From assembly GCF_001941485.1 (NCBI RefSeq), contig NZ_CP009247.1, positions 2,540,153-2,604,152 of the forward strand: a DNA stretch of 64,000 nucleotides, given 5' to 3'. This DNA is from Corynebacterium frankenforstense DSM 45800 (lineage in GTDB: Bacteria > Actinomycetota > Actinomycetes > Mycobacteriales > Mycobacteriaceae). A model generated the notes under the pieces. That model worked only from the letters and a program-made list of their open reading frames with translations, was not told the DNA's origin and did no database searches. The stretch's first letter is position 1; each line of letters opens with the position of its first letter. Positions 7,733-15,824 of this stretch are shown here, piece after piece. Made by a program: the position numbers and the translations under genes.

Positions 7733-9937
7733 TCAGAACGGCAGCAGCTCCTCGGGCACGTCGAGCTCGGGCAGCTCCGGCGGGGCCGGCTGGCCGCCGC
7801 CGTTGGGGTCACCGCCGGGCACCGGCTCCGGCGCCGGGCCGGGCTCGGGGGCCGGCTCCGGCTCCGTGGCCTCCGGCGAGGGCGCCTCGCTGGTCGGGGT
7901 GGCCGAACCGGTGCCGGCCTGGGTAGCCGGCGGCGTGTAGGCCGTGTTGTAGTTGCCCTCGCCCCAGGTGACGGGGTTGGCCTGCGGGAAGTTCTCGATC
8001 TCCTGGCCCTGCAGGGCGCCGTCCATGGTGGACTTCCAGATGTCCGAGGGCATCCCGGAGCCGTACATGTAGATCGGCGAGTTGTCCACGGTGCCCACCC
8101 ACACGGCGGTGGACAGCTGCGGGGTCGAGCCGATCATCCAGGCGTCCTTGTTGTTGCCCGTGTCGCCGAGCTGCGTGGTGCCGGTCTTGGCGGCCGAGGG
8201 CCGGCCGTTGGCCAGCACGTGGCCGTTGGAGTAGGCCGCGATCGGCTGCATGGCCTGGATGACGTTGTCGGCCACGGTCTCGTTGACGCGGCGCTCGCCG
8301 CCCTTGTCGTCGAACTCGTAGAGGACCTCGCCGGTGGCCGTCTCGACCTTGCTGACGAAGTGCGGCTGCTGCCAGACACCCCGGTTGGTCAGGGTGCCCA
8401 GCCCGACGGCCATGTCGAGCGGGCGGGACTGGTACTGGCCGAGCACGATGCCCTCGTAGGGGGTCTCGCCGTTCTCGGTGAGGGTCTCCGGCACGCCCGG
8501 GATCGAGCGGGCCACGCCGAGGGCGTGGGCCATGTCCGCGGTGTCCTGGGTCTTGTTCTCCAGGTCGTCCTGCAGGCGGATGAAGCTGGTGTTCAGCGAG
8601 CGCTTCAGGGCCTCGGAGATCGAGCAGGTGCCGCAGCTCTCGCCGCCGACGTTGCCGACGGGGATGCCGCCCGGCAGGGTCACCGGGTCCGAGGAGTAGG
8701 CCGCCGAGAGCGGGATGCCCTGCTGCAGGGCGGCGGCCAGGCCGAAGATCTTGAAGGTCGAGCCGGTCTGCAGGCCGGCGTTGGCGAAGTCCCAGCCGGA
8801 GGGGTCCTCGCCGCCGTAGTAGGCGCGCACGGCGCCAGAGCGCGGGTCGACGGAGACCACGGCGGTGCGCAGGCTCTCGCTGGCGCCCTCGGTGTTGCCG
8901 TAGACGGCGTCGAGGGCGGCGTCCTGGGCCTGCGGGTCGATCGTGGTGGTCACGCGCAGGCCGCGGGTGGTCACGTCCTCCTCGGTCAGGCCGACGGTCT
9001 CGAGCTCGGCGATGACCTGGTTCTTGATCATGCCGTTGGGCCCGGAGGCCTCGGTGTAGGCGGAGTAGTTCGCCGGGTCCTGGACCTCGGGGTAGACGGC
9101 GGCGGCGCGCTGCTCGGCGGGGATCGTACCGGACTCGACCATGCCGTCCATGACGTAGTTCCAGCGGGCCTCGGACTCCTCGAGGTTGACCCACGGGTCC
9201 AGCTCGCTGGGCCGCTGGATGGCCGCGGCGAGCACCGCGCCCTCCTCCGGCGTCAGGTCGGAGACGTGCTTGTCGAAGTACGCGTTGGCCGCGGCCTCCA
9301 CGCCGTAGGCGTTGCGGCCGAAGTAGACGGTGTTGAGGTAGGCGGCCAGCACCTCCTCCTTGGTCCACTCGTTGGCCATCTTGGTGGAGTAGACCAGCTC
9401 GCGGGCCTTGCGGGCCAGGGAGTGCTCGTTGCCCACCAGCGCGTTCTTGACGTACTGCTGGGTGATCGTCGAGCCGCCGCCGGCGGAGGCGTCACCGGTG
9501 ATCTGGCCGATGACGGCACGGCCGAAGCCGGTGATCGAGAAGCCCGGGTTGGTCCAGAACTCGCGGTCCTCCGCGGCGAGCACCGCGTCCTGCACGCCGT
9601 CCGGGATGTCCTCGAGCTTGACCTGGCGGCGGTTGCCGTCCGGCGGCACGATGCGCGCCAGCTCGGTCTCGGAGTCGGCGGCGTAGATCTGCGAGACCTG
9701 CGCGCTGGTCAGCTCCTCCGGCTCGGGCACGTCCGCGAGCAGGTAGGCGACCATGAAGCCGAGGATCGGCAGGATGACGACGGCGGCCAGGATGCCGCCG
9801 GTCCACTGCAGCCAGCGCCTACGCCCGCCGCCGGACTTCTCGAGGCGGCGCGCCCCGCCGGAGCGGCGGCCTTCCTTCGCCTTGGACTTCGCCGGCGTGT
9901 CGCCGGACCTGTTCTCTTCTGACACGTTGGTCCCCAT
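7733..9937 (-). CDS. ponA: Class A penicillin-binding protein (transglycosylase/transpeptidase)
   Basis: A 734-residue bifunctional peptidoglycan synthase. It has a basic cytoplasmic tail, one membrane helix (residues about 45-68), and a GT51 domain with AAEDREFWTNPGF (catalytic Glu) and GGGSTITQQYVKN. The penicillin-binding transpeptidase follows: STFK with nucleophile Ser at about 393, the KRSLNTS motif, and AKTGTT at about 583. A Pro/Glu/Gly-rich tail closes it. The start ATG at 9937 (MGTNVSEEN) was preferred to an in-frame upstream GTG-rich extension. Counterpart of ponA1 (Rv0050) and, by position, of mrcB in C. glutamicum. It heads the gene group with the GT87 protein. Confidence 0.95.
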   Translation of the reverse strand: MGTNVSEENRSGDTPAKSKAKEGRRSGGARRLEKSGGGRRRWLQWTGGILAAVVILPILGFMVAYLLADVPEPEELTSAQVSQIYAADSETELARIVPPDGNRRQVKLEDIPDGVQDAVLAAEDREFWTNPGFSITGFGRAVIGQITGDASAGGGSTITQQYVKNALVGNEHSLARKARELVYSTKMANEWTKEEVLAAYLNTVYFGRNAYGVEAAANAYFDKHVSDLTPEEGAVLAAAIQRPSELDPWVNLEESEARWNYVMDGMVESGTIPAEQRAAAVYPEVQDPANYSAYTEASGPNGMIKNQVIAELETVGLTEEDVTTRGLRVTTTIDPQAQDAALDAVYGNTEGASESLRTAVVSVDPRSGAVRAYYGGEDPSGWDFANAGLQTGSTFKIFGLAAALQQGIPLSAAYSSDPVTLPGGIPVGNVGGESCGTCSISEALKRSLNTSFIRLQDDLENKTQDTADMAHALGVARSIPGVPETLTENGETPYEGIVLGQYQSRPLDMAVGLGTLTNRGVWQQPHFVSKVETATGEVLYEFDDKGGERRVNETVADNVIQAMQPIAAYSNGHVLANGRPSAAKTGTTQLGDTGNNKDAWMIGSTPQLSTAVWVGTVDNSPIYMYGSGMPSDIWKSTMDGALQGQEIENFPQANPVTWGEGNYNTAYTPPATQAGTGSATPTSEAPSPEATEPEPAPEPGPAPEPVPGGDPNGGGQPAPPELPELDVPEELLPF

Positions 9938-10054
9938 CACTTCGCACGGCACGGCGCGCGGGCCGGGACCCCGGCGCGCCGTGTACACACTTCTCCCAAG
10001 AGATTACGTCCCCCTTTACGTGGGGTCGAACGGCGACACCACGGCGCGCGCCGC

Positions 10055-10420
10055 TCAGCTCCGCGGGACCGCGACCCCGGACCCGAGAAGGTGATTCCAG
10101 CCACACCCCGGGCAGACCTCCACGAGGTGGACGCCGACCTCCCCCAGTTCGGCGACCAGGGCCTCGAGCTCGCGGCGCCCGCGGGCGGTCCCGGCGCGCT
10201 CGCCGAGCCCGTCGCCGTAGACGAAGCGCACCTCGCGCAGCTGGTCCGAGCCGCACACCGGGCAGGCCCGGCCGGCCACGCGGCCGTGGAAGCGCGCGGC
10301 GGCGATCAGGCGCGCGTCGGCGTCGCAGGCCGCCTGCCTGCGCAGTTGCCCGTCGCGCAGCGCCGCGAGCACGCGCGCACGGCGCACCCGGTGGCTGACG
10401 GGACGGACGATCTCGAACAT
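10055..10420 (-). CDS. DUF5318 zinc-ribbon-like protein
   Basis: A 121-residue protein starting MFEIVRPVSHRVRRARVLAA. It has two CxxC pairs (ACPVCGS near residue 60 and VCPGCGWNHL near residue 105) that should bind one zinc ion. The pairing and the location beside a class A PBP match DUF5318 (Rv0049), a conserved actinobacterial family of unknown function. It precedes ponA by about 120 bp on the same strand. The last residues LLGSGVAVPRS follow the second CxxC directly. Confidence 0.85.
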   Translation of the reverse strand: MFEIVRPVSHRVRRARVLAALRDGQLRRQAACDADARLIAAARFHGRVAGRACPVCGSDQLREVRFVYGDGLGERAGTARGRRELEALVAELGEVGVHLVEVCPGCGWNHLLGSGVAVPRS

Positions 10421-10459
10421 GCCCACCAGCCTAACCCCGTGTCCGTGACCGCCCGGCGC

Positions 10460-10607
10460 GCTTGCCGACGCCGCGCCACCCGACGTCCGCGCGCCCCGAC
10501 GCCGTGGCCGCGTGCGCCGCCCGGGCGGGCGGCGCGGGGGTCGCCGCAGGCGACCCCTTATAACGGTGCGGGAACCGGGCGCGGGGACGTGCGGGACGTC
10601 GGCAAGC
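10460..10607. repeat. Interspersed palindromic element, copy flanked by inverted ends
   Basis: Begins GCTTGCCGACGCCGCG (10460-10475) and ends GACGTCGGCAAGC (10595-10607), so the two ends are inverted copies 148 bp apart around a GC-rich core. Related elements lie at 29649-29778 and 31166-31256. The stretch contains no gene and lies between the divergent DUF5318 and MarR genes. Confidence 0.55.
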
Positions 10608-10656
10608 GGGGGTGAGCAGGGGAGGCTTTTGCGGGGCAACCTGAAATTAGATAGGC

Positions 10657-10677
10657 ATACTGTAGGAAATGTAGTAT
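10657..10677. promoter_or_regulatory. Candidate MarR/MalR operator
   Basis: An inverted repeat ATACT-N11-AGTAT (10657-10661 and 10673-10677), nested in a wider CTGAA...TTCAG pair (10641-10645 and 10677-10681). It lies in an AT-rich island about 65 bp before the MarR-type gene. Autoregulation is inferred from position. Confidence 0.5.
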
Positions 10678-10742
10678 TCAGGTGATCGCCGCCTCCCCCG
10701 GTCCCCGCGCGGCGCGGCACCCGTCGACGTCGAAGGTAGGAC

Positions 10743-11204
10743 ATGAACGCTTTGACCCCCGAGACCATCGCCCGGCGCATGCGTCCGGCGCTGACCAAGC
10801 TGTACGTGATGTACTTCCGCGTCGCGGAGCAGTCGGACCTGACCGGTCCCCAGCTGTCCATCCTGTCGCGGCTCTCGGAGAACGGTCCCTCGCGCATCAG
10901 CCAGATCGCCCGCGAGGAAGGCATCCGCATGCCCACCGCCTCCAATGCGCTGCACCAGCTCGAGCAGCGCGGCATGGTCGAGCGCCTGCGCGACACCACC
11001 GACCGCCGCGGCGTGCGCGTGCGGCTGACCGACCACGGCGCCGAGGAGCTCAAGCGCGTCGGTGAGGAGCGCAACGCCTACTTCGCCGACCTGCTGCGCA
11101 GCCTCGACGAGAAGGACCTGGAGACCGCCGACCAGGCCGCCGACGTGATCAACCGCCTGGCCGAGGCCTACGGCAACCGCGTCGGGGACTCCGGCAACCA
11201 CTAG
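10743..11204 (+). CDS. malR: MarR-family regulator, MalR-like
   Basis: A 153-residue MarR protein with an N-terminal dimerisation helix, the winged helix ISQIAREEGIRMPTASNALH (recognition helix) and the wing DTTDRRGVRVRLTDHGAEEL, closed by C-terminal dimerisation helices. Its setting (rplI-ssb-rpsF, class A PBP, DUF5318 protein, then a universal stress protein) matches malR of C. glutamicum, which I recall as controlling stress-responsive envelope remodelling. The symbol rests on that synteny. An inverted repeat in its promoter suggests autoregulation. The universal stress gene follows after about 200 bp on the same strand. Confidence 0.85.
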   Translation: MNALTPETIARRMRPALTKLYVMYFRVAEQSDLTGPQLSILSRLSENGPSRISQIAREEGIRMPTASNALHQLEQRGMVERLRDTTDRRGVRVRLTDHGAEELKRVGEERNAYFADLLRSLDEKDLETADQAADVINRLAEAYGNRVGDSGNH

Positions 11205-11410
11205 AGGCGGCCGCTGAGGCCCGTCCGGGGCCCTGCGTCGGGCCCCTGCGGGGCGAAAAAGTGGACGCCTCTGACACGGGGGCGGTGCGCGCCCGCGTAA
11301 TCTGAGGCCAGGCGGAGTCGCATCCGCGGCTCACCGCACGCCGGTGACGGGGCCAGGCAGGTCCCCGGGGCCGGCACCTCCACTTTCCCGACACATCGAA
11401 CACCTCACGT

Positions 11411-12388
11411 ATGGCAGACGCTTCCGGGTCGGAACTCCGGCCCACCCAGTTGACTGAGCCGGACGACCGGCCCACCCGCGTCCTCATCGCTCTGCGACCG
11501 GACGCGCAGCCGCGCGACGCGGTCGAGTTCGCCGCCTGGCTGGGCCGCACCGCGCCGGTGACCGTGCGGGCGGTGACCACGTTCGTGCGCCCCTGGCCGG
11601 CGACCTCGCTGAAGAAGATGGGCGGCAAGTACGGCAAGTGGTTCTCCCGCGAGGCCAAGGCCGCCCGCCGCCGCGTCGAGCAGGCGCTTTCCGAGGCCGG
11701 CATCCCGGAGGAGATGTGGGACGACAAGGTCGCCGTCTTCGCCGACGGCCCCTCCGAGCACGCGCTGATCACCGCGGCCGCCGAGGACTTCGACGCCGAC
11801 GTCATCGCGCTGGACTCCGACGCGACCGCGCCGAAGGGCCGGTTCTCCGTCAGCTCCACCGCGGACGCGCTGCTGCACTCCTCGCCGCGGCCGGTGTGCC
11901 TGTCCCCGCGCAAGGTCAAGCTGTCCAAGAAGGGCGTGCGCCGGGTCAACTTCGCCTTCCTCGAGGGCGAGTTCGACCCGGAGGACCCGGCGCTGCTGCG
12001 CTCGGCGGTCCGGGCCCGGGCGTGGGGCGTGCCGCTGCGCGTGCTGGCCTTCTCCCCCACCGGGATCTCCGACACCCCGTTGGAGGACAGCCTGGACCTC
12101 TCCCGCGAGCTCTCCGCGGACTGGCGGGAGCACTCACTGGCCATGCTGGACCGGGTGCGCGACCGCATCGCCGAGGCGATGCCGGACCTCGAGCTGGAGA
12201 GCTCCGTGGCCACGGGCAACGGCTGGGGCGGCGCCGTCGACGCGCTGAAGTGGAAGAAGGGCGACCTGCTGTGCCTGGCGTCCAACCCGCAGGGCCCCTT
12301 CGAGCGGGTCTTCGTCGGCTCGGCGACCTCGGCGTTCCTGCCGCACGTCGGCGTGCCGGTGGTCATCTTCCCGATGCGGCGGTCTTGA
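11411..12388 (+). CDS. Tandem universal stress protein family protein
   Basis: A 325-residue protein with two Usp-like domains. The first (residues about 20-165) opens with RVLIALRPDAQPRDAVEFAA and has the ADVIALDSDATAPKGRFSVS loop. The second (about 175-325) has a similar fold ending GPFERVFVGSATSAFLPHVG, VPVVIFP. The GS-type nucleotide-binding loop is recognisable in the second domain but degenerate in the first. Such proteins are induced by growth arrest or envelope stress. It follows the MalR-like gene and may share its control. No strong SD precedes the ATG at 11411. Confidence 0.85.
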   Translation: MADASGSELRPTQLTEPDDRPTRVLIALRPDAQPRDAVEFAAWLGRTAPVTVRAVTTFVRPWPATSLKKMGGKYGKWFSREAKAARRRVEQALSEAGIPEEMWDDKVAVFADGPSEHALITAAAEDFDADVIALDSDATAPKGRFSVSSTADALLHSSPRPVCLSPRKVKLSKKGVRRVNFAFLEGEFDPEDPALLRSAVRARAWGVPLRVLAFSPTGISDTPLEDSLDLSRELSADWREHSLAMLDRVRDRIAEAMPDLELESSVATGNGWGGAVDALKWKKGDLLCLASNPQGPFERVFVGSATSAFLPHVGVPVVIFPMRRS

Positions 12389-12525
12389 GGGCCGCCGGGC
12401 GGGCCCCGGCGCCTCGGCCGGCGTGCCGGGCGTGAACCGCCGGACCACCCGGCGCAGCTGTACGCGGGGAGTTTCGGGTACCGGTGGGTCTTGACGTGTC
12501 CGGGGTGTGGGTAGAATCCGGGGGT

Positions 12526-13041
12526 ATGAGTGAGGAAGATTTCTCTTGGCGCCGCGGGCGGGAACGCGAGCGTGAGCACCCGGAGAATGACCTGGTCGCA
12601 GACGCGGACCGCTACAACAAGCCACGCCCGGAGCCGCACAGCTTCGACGAGCTCGCCGACGAGCCGGACCCGTACCTGCAGGCGCAGGCCAACCGCCGCT
12701 CCACCCGGCAGGCGTGGCTGTGGTTCGCCGGCACCGTGGTCCTCTCCTTCCTGGTGTCCTTCCTGCTGGCGCTGGCCTCCCGGCTCAGCGGCGGCGAGAA
12801 CTGCGCCGCCGGGCTCAACACCTGGCTGTGCTCGCGACGCTGGGAGCTGGTCTGGTCGCTGGGCTCCTGCGTGGTGCCGATCGGCGGGATGGTCGGCTGC
12901 GGCATCATCATGGTGCGCAAGCTGCAGCGCTACATCCGCTGGGGCAGCTGGATGGGCGCGTTCTGGTTCCTGGTGCCGCACGCGATGCTGTGGATGACCA
13001 CGGTCGGCCAGGTCGCGATCCTGGGCACGCACGCGCCCTAA
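12526..13041 (+). CDS. Membrane protein of unknown function
   Basis: A 171-residue protein. The first 60 residues are charged and cytoplasmic (FSWRRGREREREHPENDLVA), followed by three membrane helices (TVVLSFLVSFLLALASRL, LGSCVVPIGGMVGCGIIMV, WMGAFWFLVPHAMLWMTTVG). Two cysteines lie in the outer loop (NCAAGLNTWLCS). The start ATG at 12526 has GGGGG upstream, and an upstream in-frame ATG-like start at 12484 was rejected. I do not recognise the family; it looks corynebacterial-specific. It ends just before a bidirectional terminator. Confidence 0.8.
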   Translation: MSEEDFSWRRGREREREHPENDLVADADRYNKPRPEPHSFDELADEPDPYLQAQANRRSTRQAWLWFAGTVVLSFLVSFLLALASRLSGGENCAAGLNTWLCSRRWELVWSLGSCVVPIGGMVGCGIIMVRKLQRYIRWGSWMGAFWFLVPHAMLWMTTVGQVAILGTHAP

Positions 13042-13125
13042 GACCGGCGACACAGGCCGTGCGGCGCCGGCTTAGGCGCGCAGACCGCGCCGGTCTAGGC
13101 ATGCAGACCGAGGCAACCACGCCGA

Positions 13126-13161
13126 AGCCCCCCGTGCGGGAGAGATTCCCGGACGGGGGCT
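13126..13161. terminator. Bidirectional terminator between convergent genes
   Basis: AGCCCCCCGT (13126-13135) pairs with ACGGGGGCT (13153-13161), with an inner CGGG/CCCG pair. It lies between the end of the membrane protein gene and the end of the mhuD-like gene. Confidence 0.65.
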
Positions 13162-13193
13162 CCAGTCTGCGCGGGTCGGTCTCGGCTCGGCGC

Positions 13194-13595
13194 CTACTTG
13201 GTCGAGTCGAGGACGACGTCGAACTCGAGGACCTCGGACTTCACGGCCGCGGGGCGGCGCGCGGTGTCACCGTTCTCGGCGGACTCGGAGGCACCGTGGG
13301 ACTCGCCGCCGGAGGCGTGGACGTCGTGGGTGCCGTGGCCGGTCTTGTTCGCGTCGGCGACGTCGCCGTGGCTGCGGGCGAAGTCCTGGCCGTGGACCCA
13401 GTCGTCGTAGGACTTCTCGTCGGCCCACCAGGTGACCACGAAGTAGCGGTCCTCACCGGCGGTGGGACGCAGCAGCTGGAAGCCCTCGAAACCGGGCTGG
13501 TCGTCCACGGCGTGCAGACGGTGGCTGAAGCGCTCCTCGAGGGTCTCGCCGGCGCCCTCGGGAACGGTCAGTGCGTTGATCTTGACGATGCTCAT
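13194..13595 (-). CDS. mhuD: MhuD/IsdG-like haem-degrading monooxygenase
   Basis: A 133-residue antibiotic-biosynthesis-monooxygenase-fold protein. It starts MSIVKINALTVPEGAGETLE and contains GFEGFQLLRPTAGEDRYFVV, closely matching M. tuberculosis MhuD as recalled. Asn7 and Trp66 of the active site are present, and the proximal haem His appears as His76 in FARSHGD. An insertion of roughly 20 residues rich in His, Gly and Ser (TGHGTHDVHASGGESHGAS) precedes the final strand EVLEFDVVL. It would open haem to release iron in the cytosol. It stands alone between a membrane protein and panD, with the terminator at 13126-13161 on its 3' side. Confidence 0.85.
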   Translation of the reverse strand: MSIVKINALTVPEGAGETLEERFSHRLHAVDDQPGFEGFQLLRPTAGEDRYFVVTWWADEKSYDDWVHGQDFARSHGDVADANKTGHGTHDVHASGGESHGASESAENGDTARRPAAVKSEVLEFDVVLDSTK

Positions 13596-13714
13596 GTCCC
13601 CGAGGATACCTGCGCAGGCGCCACCGCGGCCGGGCCCGCGCACCGGCCGCTCCCCCGCCGGCGGCCGCCCGGAGGACCGCCGGCGAGCACCCGGCGGCCG
13701 CCCCGCGAGACCCG

Positions 13715-14131
13715 CTACCGGCTCGAGACCTGGTCGCTCGCGCCGGGCACGGCCTTGGCCGGGTCATTGCCGACGGCCACGATGCGGTTGTCCGCGTCGA
13801 CGTGCACGATCTTCGGCTCCCAGGCGCGCACCTCCTCCTCGGTGCCCTGCACGTAGCTCATGATGATCACGAGGTCGCCGGGCTTTACCAGGTGCGCGGC
13901 CGCGCCGTTGATGCAGATGCGCCCGTTGCCGGCGGCCTCGGGCGCGTCGGGGATGACGTAGGTCTCGAGGCGGTTGCCGTTCTCGATGTCGACGACGGCG
14001 ACCTTCTCGCCCTCGATGAGCCCGGCGGCGTCGCAGAGCTCGGGGTCGATGGTGATGGAGCCGACGTAGTGCAGGTCGGCCTGGGTGACGGTGGCGCGGT
14101 GGATCTTCGCGCCGAGGACGGTTCGCAGCAT
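13715..14131 (-). CDS. panD: Aspartate 1-decarboxylase proenzyme
   Basis: A 138-residue PanD, of normal length. The self-processing site is intact: Gly24-Ser25 in [12 protein letters not shown], which yields the pyruvoyl group on the alpha chain. Lys9 ([13 protein letters not shown]) and the segment [19 protein letters not shown] are conserved. It makes beta-alanine from aspartate for pantothenate and CoA. It is alone here, without panB or panC, with about 100 bp before it and the mhuD-like gene after it. Confidence 0.96.
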   Translation of the reverse strand: MLRTVLGAKIHRATVTQADLHYVGSITIDPELCDAAGLIEGEKVAVVDIENGNRLETYVIPDAPEAAGNGRICINGAAAHLVKPGDLVIIMSYVQGTEEEVRAWEPKIVHVDADNRIVAVGNDPAKAVPGASDQVSSR

Positions 14132-14232
14132 GGTTGTCCTTCAGGGTCGGGGCCGGGGCGGGCGCCCCGAAACGCCGCTAATCGTAGTTCGTGTCACCCG
14201 TGAGAGGACAATTGACCGCGCCGCGCACGCAC

Positions 14233-15723
14233 CTAGCTCTTGCGGTAGAGCTGCTTCTTCCAGTACTTCGGCTCGCTGGTGACCTGCATGTTCAGGCTGC
14301 GGAAGATGCCGGAGTCGACGGAGCCGAGGATGGTGGTGGTGTGCACGTCGCAACCGGCGAGGTTCTGCAGCTCGGCGAGCGCGCGGCGGGCCTCCTCGGA
14401 GGCGGCGGCCGAGACCGACAGGGCGATGAGGACCTCGTCGGTGTGCAGGCGCGGGTTGCGCGAGCCGAGGTGCTCGGTCTTGAGCGTCTGGATCGGCTCG
14501 ATGGCCTCCGGGGAGAGCAGGTGCAGCTCGCGGTCGATGCCGGCGAGGTGCTTGAGCGCGTTGATGAGCATGCCGGCCGAGGGGCCGAGCAGCGGAGTGG
14601 TCTTGCCGGTGACGATGGTGCCGTCGTGCAGCTGCATCGCCGCACCCGGCTGGCCGGTCTTCTCCTCGATGGCGAGTGCCGGGGCGACGACCGCGCGGTC
14701 CGCGGTCGAGCATTCGGCCTTGGCCATGATCACGGCGGCGCGGTCGGACAGCGTGGTGTCCTCGGTGCCGGAGCGGGCCTCGTCGACGAGCGCCTTGTAG
14801 TAGCGGCGGATGATCTCCTGGACGGAGGCGGCCCGGCAGGCGGCGTCGTCGCTGATGCAGTAGCCGGCCATGTTGACGCCCATGTCGGTCGGCGACTGGT
14901 ACGGCACGGTGCCGGTGACGCGCTCGAGCATGGACTTGAGCAGCGGGAAGGCCTCGACGTCGCGGTTGTAGTTGACCGTCGACTCGCCGTGGGCCGACAG
15001 GTGGAAGTGGTCGATGACGTTGACGTCGTCGAGGTCGATGGTGGCGGCCTCGTAGGCGAGGTTGACCGGGTGCTCCAGCGGCAGGTTCCAGATCGGGAAG
15101 GTCTCGAACTTCGCGTAGCCGGCCTTCACGCCGCGCTGGTGCTCCTGGTAGACCTGCGACAGGCAGGTCGCCAGCTTTCCGGAGCCGGGCCCCGGGGCGG
15201 TGACGACGACGAGGTCGCGGGAGGTGTCGACGAACTCGTTGCGGCCGAAGCCGTCCGGGGAGACGATGCGGTCGACGTTGGAGGGGTAGCCCTCGATGAC
15301 GAAGTGGCGGTGGACCTTCAGTCCCAGGTTGGTCAGGCGCTCGGCGAACTCGACGGCCTCGGCGTTGGTGTCCTCGAACTGGGTGATCACGACGTGCTCG
15401 ACGAGGAAGCCGCGCTCGCGGAAGGCGTCGATGAGGCGCAGCAGGTCCTCGTCATAGCTGATGCCGAGGTCCGCGCGGACCTTCTTGCGCTGGAGGTCCT
15501 TCGCGCCGATGCAGGGCAGGATCTCGAGTTCGTCGCGCAGCTGCTCGAGCATGGCGATCTTCGTGTCCGGGTCGAACCCGGGCAGCACGCGCGAGGCGTG
15601 GAAGTCGTCGAAGAGTTTGCCGCCCATCTCCAGGTAGAGCTTTCCCCCGATGTCCCCACGGCGGGCGATGATGTGCTCTGACTGCAGGCGGATGTACTTC
15701 TGACGGTCAAATCCCAGGTCCAT
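14233..15723 (-). CDS. DUF1846 family protein
   Basis: A 496-residue protein matching DUF1846 over its whole length ([20 protein letters not shown] at the start, [20 protein letters not shown]). It contains a nucleotide-binding-like loop [16 protein letters not shown] near residue 175, and [20 protein letters not shown]. The family is cytosolic and widespread in Firmicutes and some actinobacteria, without an established reaction. The ATG at 15723 has AAAGG upstream and a TAGAAT -10-like hexamer close by. The IS30 element sits about 100 bp upstream, so the native promoter region may have been separated from it. Confidence 0.9.
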   Translation of the reverse strand: MDLGFDRQKYIRLQSEHIIARRGDIGGKLYLEMGGKLFDDFHASRVLPGFDPDTKIAMLEQLRDELEILPCIGAKDLQRKKVRADLGISYDEDLLRLIDAFRERGFLVEHVVITQFEDTNAEAVEFAERLTNLGLKVHRHFVIEGYPSNVDRIVSPDGFGRNEFVDTSRDLVVVTAPGPGSGKLATCLSQVYQEHQRGVKAGYAKFETFPIWNLPLEHPVNLAYEAATIDLDDVNVIDHFHLSAHGESTVNYNRDVEAFPLLKSMLERVTGTVPYQSPTDMGVNMAGYCISDDAACRAASVQEIIRRYYKALVDEARSGTEDTTLSDRAAVIMAKAECSTADRAVVAPALAIEEKTGQPGAAMQLHDGTIVTGKTTPLLGPSAGMLINALKHLAGIDRELHLLSPEAIEPIQTLKTEHLGSRNPRLHTDEVLIALSVSAAASEEARRALAELQNLAGCDVHTTTILGSVDSGIFRSLNMQVTSEPKYWKKQLYRKS

Positions 15724-15824
15724 GGGACCTTTATTCTAGCCCAGCGCGGGGGCGTTGGCGGTAATTGCGGAGGTGGGCGCGTTAAAAGGTGGGGGCGTTT
15801 AAGGGTGGGGCTGGTGGTTTCTAG

